Positions 15,301 through 27,300 of a DNA stretch of 64,000 bases are shown piece by piece. Both the position numbers and the translations under genes were made by a program. Every line of letters starts with the position of its first letter. The stretch's first letter is position 1. Source of the stretch: Wurfbainia villosa (taxonomy: Eukaryota > Streptophyta > Magnoliopsida > Zingiberales > Zingiberaceae); contig CM045988.1 of the NCBI GenBank assembly GCA_025175895.1, positions 88,571,137 through 88,635,136 of the forward strand, in the 5' to 3' direction. Below the pieces are notes generated by a model. It saw nothing but the letters and a program-made list of their open reading frames with translations. It was not told the origin of the DNA and did no database searches.

Positions 15301-18300
15301 GCCAAAATCGTTCCGGTTGATGCCTTTCCCGCTACACGTGATACGTCAGGTATACGTAGTTTAAGTTTCCTTTTATTGCAAAATTTGAATTTACGATTAT
15401 GTCTACACATGTTGTACTATGCATGCGTGTGATGTGTGTGTTGTAATAAATTAGATTTTTTATTTTATTCCTTCCGCTGTGCACATGTTTACGAAACATG
15501 TTCGAACATACACTCGCCGCGGTGCCAGAAACCCAACATAAAAGAACTATAGAAAATATCAGACTTGTATTAAAAGATGCAGAACTTACAAGACTTAGAC
15601 TCTGTACTCAAGTAAGACTTCAGTGAACGACTGATGCCTTGCAAGAGTCGAAGGTAAGGTGATTTTATAGGGTGAGGATGAAGAGATAAGAACCGGATAC
15701 ACAAGGGGCCCCATCGCATTCTTATCTTCATATCGTCACCAAGATTCCCTTCTGACAGAAAGGGGACATAAAGTGATATGGATGGCTCCCCGGGGCTCAA
15801 TCCATTTCACATATAGGTCCAAAAGGATAATAATGCATCTTATACTGGTCCTATAGTACAATAATGCGAGCCGCTGGTCTATAATCTGATAATCACGGAT
15901 CCCCTTGGTCTATAGTCTGATAATCGGCTGGTCTATAGATGGGGAATGACTATTAGAAGCGAATTGTGGCCTTGTGGCGGTGTCCGTCACTAAAGCGAGG
16001 CGTCTTCGGTGTTTATCTGTTGTTGGATCGCGGGTAGCGATCAAGTACCAATTTAAATACAGTGGAGCATCGGTATTCTTCGATTTGATATGATGGATTG
16101 CTCTGTATTCTTTGTAAGGCTTGGATGGCAGCGTTAAGCGGCTTCTTTTTGGATAAAGCGCGTATGGGCTTGATTAGTGCTCTTGGCGAGTTGAGTCCCT
16201 TTTGGCGTCCATGTGGCATTTGGTAGAGTTGCTCTTGATCTTTGAGAAGCAGGTCGAGAACTTGTTGATCACTAGCCTTAGTGAGTCCTCGCTTTGTGGC
16301 TTGATTAGTTATCTCTGTCTTTGCTCCTTGATTGTCGAAGTGTCGGATCTTTGCTCTGCCCGTCGACAAAATTAACACATTGATTAGTCGAGAGGCGTCT
16401 GTCGGTGATTATGGGAGCCATCTATATGTTGAGTGGCCGTTAGACCACTCTCGATAATATAATCCACTGAATGAGATTCATCGAACTCGAGAAGGTTTAT
16501 TGATTGCGATTTTATTGAAAAAGCTAATTATAGCTTAGCGATGCATTCGGATTAAAAGCTCCCTTTTATCGAATAGTAAATCTTTAGAGCTTCCATAGTC
16601 TTAATTGCATGAATTTGACATCGATAGAGGATTTGGTAGGTTAAATCTTCCACTTGCATAACGCGTATTTTTTACGTGCTCCTTGGAGCGTATTGGTGGT
16701 ATTTCCATTTACATATACCTCGACCCGGTCATCTGACCATCGACTTGAGTGTCGTAAAAGCAAGTTTACGGTGGTATCTCGAGATCGAGCGAGTTTTGAA
16801 CTTGCCTTTTAATATTTCGACAACTCGATCCTTTTGATTAATTCGCTTTTCCCGATGAAGTGGTTTTGGCATAAAGTGGCCTAGTAATTTACGAGATTAG
16901 GTATATAAGCTCGGGCATAGTTGAGTAATCTAACCATGATCGCGTCCTTTAAGCAAGGTCTTAAATCCTTGAAATTAGCAACTTTTTGATAATATGAAAT
17001 TTGAAGCTTAATTTTATGATTACCCAGAGCGACTCAGAAAGTCTATTTCTTTAATAGCTATCTTCGTCTTGGTTGGGCTTAAGACGAATCCATGTTTTTA
17101 CAAATATCAAGCATAGATCGTAGATGCTTTTTCATACTCGACGAATCGGAGAATACGAAATGTCATTGATATATACGGTAATATAGGCTTGATGCACTGC
17201 GAAGCAATTATCCATTTCGTTGAAGATAGCGGGGCATTCTTGAGGCGAAGGGCATGACAAGTCATTCATATAAACCATCGGTACCCAGTACATGCAGGGA
17301 ATTGAATGCGGGTGCATGCTACTTGATGGAAGCTTTAATTTGAGGTGAATTTGGAAAAAATCATTTATTCTTGACTCTTTTGAGGATGGTATTGATTCGG
17401 GAAGGCTATATTGATCTTTATGGGTAAGATCATTTAAGCGCTTGTAATTAAACACCATCGTTCCTTCCTTTGACTTCTTGACAGTTTTGGATCGATAGAA
17501 GTTCTGAGTGCCTGATTATAGGTGTAGTTCGGTGGCGACTTGTACTTGATACGATAACTCGATAGCTAATAAAGCTTTAATATATGCAGTGAAGGCTTCT
17601 TTAGCAATTTGGAGTTATATGTTTGAGTGGTCGATCTTGATAGTTAAATCGGATTGATAATATCCGGTGTGAGAGGACTTTGTTTTTATTCGATTGCTTT
17701 AGAGGATCGTCCCGATATAACCTTCTTTGCTTTAGCTCAGTAATAATTTTCTGAAATTTTTGGAGAATACCTTCGGAATTTGGAGCTGCATAGCTAATCA
17801 TGTCTTGAATCTGAATATATTCATTTTCTTCTAGTTCTAATTCGAGAATAGGCTGCGTGAAACATAAGGAGATGTTTTATTGTTGTAATTCTTATAGAAT
17901 GTTACGATTGCCCTCGATCACGGAGGCCTCCCTGCATAGCTCGAATGAAGTTACATCCAAGAATCATTTGAATGTTTTCCCCTAATTTCATAGGAAAAGA
18001 ATAGGTATAGGAAATTCTGAATGTATTATACTCAATCATCATTTTTCCTCCCTTTAATTTCTTCTTAGCTACAGCTTTAGAGGAAATACCATTGAAATGG
18101 ACGATAAATGGATTTTCTTCTAGTGCAGCTGTAGGGACAGAATCTTGATCTACGACACATGTTGTGGCTCTGTATTAGAGAATAGGTAAAGAGTTTATCT
18201 CAAAACTAACCTTCAGGTTGTATAACATGTTTCTTCCGCTTCTAGTCTGTCTTGGTTGTTCAGGAAGTGAGCATACTTTGTATTCTTGGAGAAGGACATT

Positions 18301-21300
18301 AAGATCTTCTTCAATAGGGATAATTTCTTTCTGTCTTTATTGTAATTGTTTTATCTCCTTCCGTAAACTTTCTTTTTCTAAGACGAGTCTGTCATACTCC
18401 ATATTTTCCTGAATTAATTCCTGATATTTGCCCACTAATTCTTGCTTTTCTCTTTGTAATTGTTGATTTTCTTGGGCCATTTGAATAACATCCAATCGTA
18501 TTTGGTTACACTCTGTCTTTTCTCGTTCTTGATCATCCAGTTGACTTTGTAGACGCTTTATCTCTGCTTTACATTGCTTAATATAATTTTGTTGTTCAAA
18601 AACTAAATTGGAAGTATCATACCTGACTGGTGTTGTCGCAACTGGAGTAGTCTTGTTGTAATAATAAAAGCGCATACCACTGGATCATTTTGCCTGAGAC
18701 AATGTCGTCGACGTCGCCGTTGAGTTGGCTTTTTACAACATTTGCATGCTTCATGTTGGCTGTCAATATCTTCGTTGATTTCCCATATATGGTGGCATTC
18801 ATATTGTTATTGCGAGACTTGCACCATACTGCGATAGCCAGTTTCAGGGCCTATCCACCACGTCTTCCCGCTTTCTCTGAGCATAAAAATAGATTCCGAG
18901 AATAAAGAATTCAGGGTTTGTTGGAGGTCATCCAGGCCTTCTTCTTCAGAAAGACTAAAGATAGCATCACTAGAATTTTCACCATCTTGAACTGAGACAA
19001 TATCATAATCATCAGGGAGGTGGAGTTGTTCAAACATAGCGATGCGTTTAACATTGCGACGGTCATTAGGGCATTCCCGTGCGAAATGTCCTTCTCCGCA
19101 GAGAAAACATGTGCACTTCTTATTTTTAATAAGATGCTTGTGGTGTTCAATTCGAGCATGTGAAGGATGAGGTTTACTGTGAAACATTCGGGATTTACAG
19201 ACACCCATTCGTTTATCAGGACGTTTATAATAGCCAGGAATAGGAATATTGCTGTAAAAAGATAAGTCCTTAAGAGCACGTTTGAAGGCAGCATCTTTGC
19301 ATTCATTTTCCAGATATCTGTAGGCAAATAGGATACGAGGGAAAACACCCACAGTGTTGCCTTGATACCGTTCTTGGAATGCCTACTTAATGCGACTCCC
19401 AAGGTCACCTGACATTTTAGCCCATAACTTTTCAGATAATTCTGGAGAGGTGAATAATCGTCATGTTTTTGCTGAAATACGGTGATAGTCATTAAGAAAA
19501 GATAATATATCCTTCAAGTTGTTGCAAGTTAAGCGTTCCACATCTTTATAGGCCTCATCTTGCATATGTGTAGATCCTTAAAAGGGATCTTCTAATTTAA
19601 AAACCATTAGAATCTGGGATAATATGTTTTGAGTACCTCCTGCTCCGTCAGCGTTGTTGAGAAGAAGTTGATATTCTTCAGGGAAACTCATACGCCATTG
19701 TATCCATGCTAATTTTTCGGCTTCCCCTAGTAAATTTTCAATAAATTCGACTTTGGTCTGGGCATCTGTGAAATTTTGGAGAGAGACCAGGTTTTTGGTG
19801 ATTGATTCCCATCGCATAAATACTTCATCAAAATGTCCAAGTTGAGTGGGGATAACAAATATAGCACGATCACGGTGAAATCTTTGAAGGTAAGTTCCAC
19901 CATTCATTTTGTTCTTTTAAATCGGAATCGTCGCCATGATATCCTTGAATGTTGGGAGAGCTTGATCTGCCTCTAGATTTGTGGCGGGGGGATAATTTGA
20001 TGGTCCCATGGTGGTATCAGGAGGAGGTCGGTAATTAGAAACTGCAGAAGAGGAATATATATGTTCTGTACATTGTGCTAATTACGGGTACTCCATTTTC
20101 CATCCGTCTTCTGGTGATTCTTCAGCGACTGCCAGAAATTCTTCCTCATAATAATCATGATCAACATACTCATATTCAGCGTACTCATCATCTTGAGTCC
20201 TAAAATCTTCAAAATAACCTTCTAAATCCACTTAAGCCCGTGGGTGAGTGCAGTGGCCCAAAGGCTTGTATCCTCTGCATGGTTTTAATTAGACGAAAGT
20301 TATCTATCGAAGATTGACTTACATTCGTATTTGCAGTCTTACTGGTTGTATCTGCCTTGATGATTCTGATTTTTCTTTAGGCAATAATTTTTGAAAAATA
20401 TCTTCAGTTGGTGGTGGTAGTGGAGCAGTTGTGAATTCTCCTACTTCCTGAAATTCCACCTTTGGTACAGCACATATTATTATTTGAACAATTCGTTGTC
20501 CGGCTCGAAGGACAATTGGTCTCCTTGTATGATTGAATAAGAGTATTTGTACTTCATTATGAAATCCGCTGTTTAGAACTCCTGTACCAAGAATACCAAG
20601 GTGTGATGCCGTACAGTTTCTTCATTATATGCCCGTAATACCCAGTAGGTATCATCATCGCTATTCCTGTAGGGACTAATAATCGGCCATTTGGTTCAAT
20701 TGTGTCTTCATTAAGTGTAAAGAGGTCATAGTCAGCTTCTCCTTCACTGCTTTGTTCAGGAGCTTTTGCCTTTTCTGATAATCTTCTAAACTGAATTTTT
20801 ATTTCTTCTTGCAATAAGACGGAAATTGTATGTTCACGCAACTCTTCCTCGTCTTTATCATCATACTCCACAGGAGTAGTTAATGTTGTAGAATAGTTAT
20901 GAAAACTAACGGATATTCTTCCGTCCATTAAATTACGGCTACTGACCTCGGAAGGTTGCATGGGAATTATGACTTGAGTTGGTCTAATGACCCAATCCAT
21001 TCTTGTGATTGTTACATTGAATAACGTCTTCTTGGAAGTGCATGAGCGTCGTGGCTTGTCGGGTAATCAGCGACTCCTTGTGCCGTATGCAAAGCAACAT
21101 TTGGAGTATTGGAAAGTGGATAAGACCCTTGTAATTAATAAATTTGCTTCACCGTTGCGCCAAGAGTCATATCCACGGGTTTGTATGGATAATTGAATAT
21201 TCCTAAAGAAATCACCGATGGTCATCATAATATCAGGAATAACATATATAAGTTGACTACCCCGTGTTAAGTATACTTCCATTATAGCAATGATTGACCT

Positions 21301-24300
21301 ATCATCCTGTCATCTGTTATCTCGGAAGAGAATAAGAGCCAAGGTACCTTCCTCATGTCGATGCAGAATTTGGATACGTACTTGAAGAACACCAAGATGA
21401 ATATACCGCATCTGACTTCATTGTAATTGATTGAAACTTTCTTCTTGAATAAAGGACCGATCCACTTGATTGGAGGTACATAAGATTGGTTCCTCAGATC
21501 TATGCATATAGACTCGATGATAAGCATCACCTTGTCGGGAATAGTAGAGCACCTCAGCTGGTGCTATTGCAGCTCGCTCTTGCATAGAAAGTTGTAATTG
21601 TACCTGAGGATCAATTTGTTGCTCAAGGGTATTTGTCGTTGCAGGTCGTCCAGTAATGAGTCTGCCAACTCGTCTGACAGTTTACTGGGCATTGTATATT
21701 CTTCGTTGTCCTCGCCTATAATTGCGAATTTGATCTTCAATCAAGGGGGTTGGAGCAGATGTCCTTTCATTTGATGTACTGGTCATCATTTTCTGACCTT
21801 TTGTTTTTCTTCTGCAAGGATTTTTAATGGATCTTTGAAGACCAAAATTTTTCCTCTTGCTTCTTTTGGGGCTTCTTTTGGTCCAAGCGTCAAGTTTTGG
21901 AGTTTTGTCAGTAATGCGTCAGGAAGAACACCGGTGCTTGTTTGTTGCCGCTCCAAGAGAGTCTTTAAATCACTGCGGATTCCTTTGGTGCTTGCTACTC
22001 CTTGAAGATCACATGGTCTTAGAAATCCAAGTGCTGGGGGCTCGATGTTTTCAACAGCTTGAATGGCTTCTTTGTAAGATTATGTTCCTTTGGTTGTGAT
22101 ATAGTTCATCCACGCATAAAGCCTTCCACTTTTACAAGTAGCTTTTCTATCTTTTGAAGCTTCTGGTTAAGATTGACAGTAATCCGCAAAGCTTCTTCTT
22201 CAACCAGTTTTGGCTGTCTAGTAATGTTGATAATCAACTCTTTTAGCTCCTGCTTGGTTAAGGGTTTATTTTCAAGAAGTAGGGTATTAAGATTTTGTAG
22301 TGAGGATCGTAGTTGGTGGAGTTCCTGTTCAAGGTTTGTTACCTTTTCAAGTATGGTTTTAAAGTTTTTCAAGTGAACCCTACTGGACAGACACACTCGG
22401 TTATATACGATGCTAAGATTATGAGCTAGTTGTTTTGATGATGGCTTTGATGTTTATTGGTCGAGATATTGAGTTTGAAGTGTGCGATTTAGTATATCAT
22501 TCTTGATGGCTTCTTCCCGTCTTTTGGACATTCCTAACTATACATAGGTCTTGCCCGATGGACTTAAGGTCTTACGAACTCATTTGCTGCCACCTTGGGT
22601 AGTATGTATAGAGTAATGGCCAAATAGTGAGATTTTAGCAATGAAGTAGCATACAAACCGCAGAAACTTCTTCCCTATCCTATCTTGACCTAATATAATT
22701 TACTCAGCCATTTAACTAGCTCTGATACCAAAAGGAAGCGTTTTCGTTTTTTCGTTTTCGAATGCAATATACAAGATAAGTATAAAAGAACTATAGAAAA
22801 TATACAGACTGAGGTCCATGGACTATATCTTATCTTGTATATTGCAATCGAAAACGAAAAACGAAAACGCTTCCTTTTGGTATCAGAGCTAGTTAAATGG
22901 CTGAGTAAATTATATTAGGTCAAGATAGGATAGGGAAGAAGTTTCTGCGTTTTGTATGCTACTTCATTGCTAAAATCTCGCTATTTGGCCATTACTCTGC
23001 GACCGATCAGGGTGGCGAGCGGTAAATAGACGCAAGTCCGTTGGCAAGATGTATAGTTAGGAATGTCCCAGATGAGGAGAATGTATGCTAAATCGCCGCG
23101 GGCTGAATATCTTGACCTTCTTTGGCTAACATCAAAATCGTCGAACTATCTCGTAATCTTGGCATCGTATATGGCCAGTGTATGTCGTCGATGAGTTCGC
23201 GAAAAACTTTAAAACCGTACTTGAAAAGGTAACGACTTGAGCGAGGAACTCCACGACTACGATCCTCTCTGAAATCTTAATGCTACTTCTTGAAAATAAA
23301 CCCTTAACAGCGAGCTAAAGAGTTGATTATCGACATTACTAGGCGACAGCTGGTTGAAGAAACTGCGGATCTTAACGTAACTTAAGATAGAAAGCTACTT
23401 GTAAAAGTGGAAGGCTTCGGCGGATGAACTATATCGCGACGAAGACAGTCTTCTGAAAAGTCATTGGTGTTGGCTATCAAGCCCGACATTCTAAGACAAG
23501 TGATCTTCAGTAGCAACACCAACTGCTTTAATTAAGCAAAATAACTTGCAAATTCGATTATTGGCGCGGATAGCTAAAGAAGTAAAAGGAATCCGCGATG
23601 ATTTAAAGACTCTCTTGGGCGGCAGCAAGCGCACCGATATTCTTCTGGCGCGTGCGATAAAACTCGAAACTTGGCGCTTGGACGAAAGAAGCTCGAAAAA
23701 AGCGAGGAAAAATTTTGGTCTTGAAGATCCATTAAAATCCTTGCGGAAGAAAAACAAAAGGCGAAAATGATGACGATCACGTGAATGAAAGGACATCTGC
23801 TCGACCCCTTAATTGAAGATCAGGTCGCGATTATAGGTGAGACAACGAAGAATATACAATGCCCGTAATGCGCGGGCGAGTTGGCGGACTCATTCTTGGG
23901 CGACTGCGGCGAATACCCTTGAGCGATAAATTGATCCTCGAGTACGATTACGACTTTACATGCGGGAAGCGGTGCGATAGCACCGGTGAGGTGTTCTACC
24001 ATTCGACAGATGATGCTCATCATCGAGTCTATATGCATAGATCGAGGAACGATCTTATGTACCTCGATCAAGTTGATCGGTCCTTTATTCAGAAGAAAGT
24101 TTGATCGATTATAGCGAAATCGGATCGGTATATTCGTCTTGGTGTTCTTGATGCGTATCAAATTACTGCGTCGACGTGAAGGTACCTTGACTCTTATTCT
24201 CTTAGAGATAACGGATGGCGGATGATAGGTCGATCATTACTACTGATGGAAGTAGACTTAACACGGGGTAGTCGACTTATATATGTTATTCACGATATTA

Positions 24301-27300
24301 TGATGACCGTGATGATTTCTTTAAGAATATTGATTATCCATCAGCGTGGATATAACTCTTGGCGCGGCGGTGAAGCAAATTTATTAATTACAAGGGGTCT
24401 TATTGGGCGACTTTCGATACTCGAATGTTGCTTTTGCGTATATACAGTCGTTGATTACACTGAGCCAGGCGTTTATGCACTTCGAGGAAGATGTTATTGA
24501 CGGAACAATTGCGCGGCATGGTTAGGTCATTAGACCAACTCAGTCATAATTCCCGTACGACCTTCCGATATCGATGGCGTAATTTAATGGGCGGAAGAAT
24601 ATCCGTTAGTTTTCATAACTATTCTACTACATTAGCTACTCACGTGAGTATGATGATAAAGGCGAGGAAGAGTTGCGTGAGCACAATTTCCGTATTATTG
24701 AAAGAAGAAATAAAAATTCAGATTAGAAGATTATCAGAAAAGGCAAAGCTCAGAGCAAGCGGTGAAGGAGAAGGCTATGACCTTTACACTCGATGAAGAA
24801 TCTGATTGAACGAATGGTCGATTATTAGTCCCTACGAGAATAGCGATGATGATACCTCTTGGGTATTACAGCGTATAACAAAACCGGTGTATGGCATCAC
24901 ACCTTGGTATTCTTGGTATAGGAGTTCTAAACAACGGTTCGTAATGAAGTCTGAATACTCTTATTGATCATACGAGACGATTGTCCTTGGTAGGACAACG
25001 AATTGTTCAAATAATAATATGTGTTGTACCAAAGGTGGAATTTCAGGAAGTAGGAGAATTCACAACTGCTCCACTACCACCACCAACTGAAGATATTTTT
25101 CAAAAATTATTGCCTAAAGAAAAACCAGAATCATCAAGGCGGAATCTGACCGGTAAGGCTAGAATCTGAGCAGTTGAATCTTTGATAGATAACTTTCTGT
25201 CCTAATTAAACCATGCAGAGGATACAAGCCTAGGGGCCACTGTACCTCAATCCATGGGCTTAAGTGTGGATTCAGAAGGTTATTTTGAAGATTTTAGGAC
25301 TCAAGATGATGAGTATGTTGATCATGATTATTATGAGGAAGAATTTCTGGCAGTCGCTGAAGAATCACCAGAAGACGGATGGGAAATGGAGTACCCGCAA
25401 TTAGCACAATATACAAAACATATATATTCCTCTTCTGCAGTTTCTAATTACCGACCTCCTCCTGATACCACCATGGGACCATCAAATTATCCCCCCGCCA
25501 CAAACCTAGAGCGAATTTGAAGGATATCATAATGACGATTCCTAAAAAAGAACAAAATGAATGGTGGAACTTACCTTCAGCATTTCCCCAGACTGGTGTT
25601 ATATTTGTTATCCCCACTCAACTTGGGCATTTTGATGAAGTATTTATGTGATGGGAATCAATCACCAAAAATCTGGTCTCTCTCCAAAATTTCACAGATG
25701 CCCAGACCAAAGTCGAATTTATTGAAAATTTACTAGGGGAAGCCGAAAAATTAGCATGGATACAATGACGTATGAGTTTCCCTGAAGAATATCAACTTCT
25801 TCTCAACAACGTCGACGGAGCAGGAGATACTCAAAACATATTATCCCAGATTCGAATGGTTTTTAAATTAGAAGATCCCTTTCAAGGATCTACACATATG
25901 CAAGATGAGGCCTATAAAGATTTGGAACGCTTAACTTGCAATAACTTGAAGGATATATTATCTTTTCTTAATGACTATCTCCGTATTTCAAAGCAGACGA
26001 TTATTCACCTCTCCAGAATTATCTGAAAAGTTATGGGCTAAAATGTCAGGTGACCTTGGGAGTCGCATTAAGCAGGCATTCCAAGAACGGTATCAAGGCA
26101 ACACTATGGGCGTTTTCCCTCGTATCCTATTTGCCTACAGATATCTGGAAAATGAATGCAAAGATGTTGCCTTCAAACGTGCTCTTAAGGACTTATCTTT
26201 TTGCAGCAATATTCCTATTCCTGGCTATTATAAACGTCCTGATAAACGAATGGGTGTCCGTAAATCCTGAACGTTTCGCGGCAAACCTCATCCTTCCCAT
26301 GCTCGAATTGAACGCCGCAAGCATCTTATTAAAAATAAGAAGTGCAGATGTTTTCTCTGCGGAGAAGAAGGACATTTCGCACTGGAATGCCCTAACGATC
26401 CGTGAATGTTAAACGCGTCGCTATGTTTGAACAACTCCACCTCCCTGATGATTATGATATTGTCTCAGTTCAAGATGGTGAAGATCCTAGTGATGCTATC
26501 TTTAGTCTTTCTGAAGAAGAAGGCCTGGATGACCTCCAACAAACTCTAAATTCTTTATTCTCGGAATCTATTTTTATGCTCAGAGAAAGCGGGAAGACGT
26601 GGTGGATAGGCCCTGAAACTGGCTATCGCAGTATGGTGTAAGTCTCGCAACAACAATATGAATGCCACCATATATGGGAAATCAACGAAGATATTGACAG
26701 CCAACATGAAGCATGCAAATGTTGTAAAAAGCCAACTCAACGGCGACATCGACGACATTGTCCCTTCAGGCAAAATGATCGCCATGTGGCATGTGCAGTC
26801 TTTATTATTACAACAAGACTACTCCAGTTGCGACAACACCAGTCAGGTATGATACTTCCAATTTAGTTTTCGAACAACAAAACTATATTAAGCAATGTGA
26901 AGCAGAGATAAAGCGTCTACAAAGTCAACTGGATGATCAAGAACGAGAAAAGACAGGGTGTAACCAAATACGATTGGATGTTATTCAAATGGCCCAAGAA
27001 AATCAACAATTACAAAGAGAAAAGCAAGAATTAGTGGGCAAATATCAGGAATTAATTCAGGAAAATATGGAGTATGACAGACTCGTCTTAGAAAAGGAAA
27101 GTTTGCGGAAAGAGATAAAACAATTACAACAAAGACAGAAAGAAATTCTCCCTATTGAAGAAGATCTTAATGTCCTTCTCCAAGAATACAAAGTATGCTC
27201 ACTTCCTGAACAACCAAGACAGACTATAAGCGGAAGAAACATGTTATACAACCTGAAGGTTAGTTTTGAGATAAACTCTTTAACTACCTTTCAGCTCAGC

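Larger units (their letters stand above)
3646..15538 (+). mobile_element. Ty1-copia LTR retrotransposon inserted in viral DNA
   Basis: A complete but decayed element: 5' LTR 3646-6349 (enlarged by a nested TRIM), primer site at 6351, gag, protease, integrase, RT and RNase H in copia order, polypurine tract at about 13375-13384, and 3' LTR 13387-15538. It begins TGTTA, ends AACA, and is flanked by a 5-bp duplication TAAAA (3641-3645 and 15539-15543). All reading frames are broken by many small changes. A second LTR of the same family lies inverted inside it (8460-10540). The insertion point is the leader of the minus-oriented viral genome, so the element is younger than the viral integration. 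Confidence 0.9.
15539..22780 (-). mobile_element. Endogenous badnavirus-like pararetrovirus, left arm of the inverted pair
   Basis: Read on the minus strand this is a complete genome-length copy of about 7.2 kb. It contains primer site (22719-22730), two small ORFs, then a polyprotein region with movement protein, dUTPase-like domain, coat protein with zinc finger, aspartic protease, RT and RNase H, a short C-terminal tail, tandem repeats, and promoter with TATA at 15661-15670. The order matches Badnavirus-type Caulimoviridae; there is no integrase and no LTR. Every part is interrupted by stops and indels, so it cannot encode virus proteins as it stands. The last 57 bp of the copy sit at 3589-3645 beyond the copia element. 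Confidence 0.92.
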
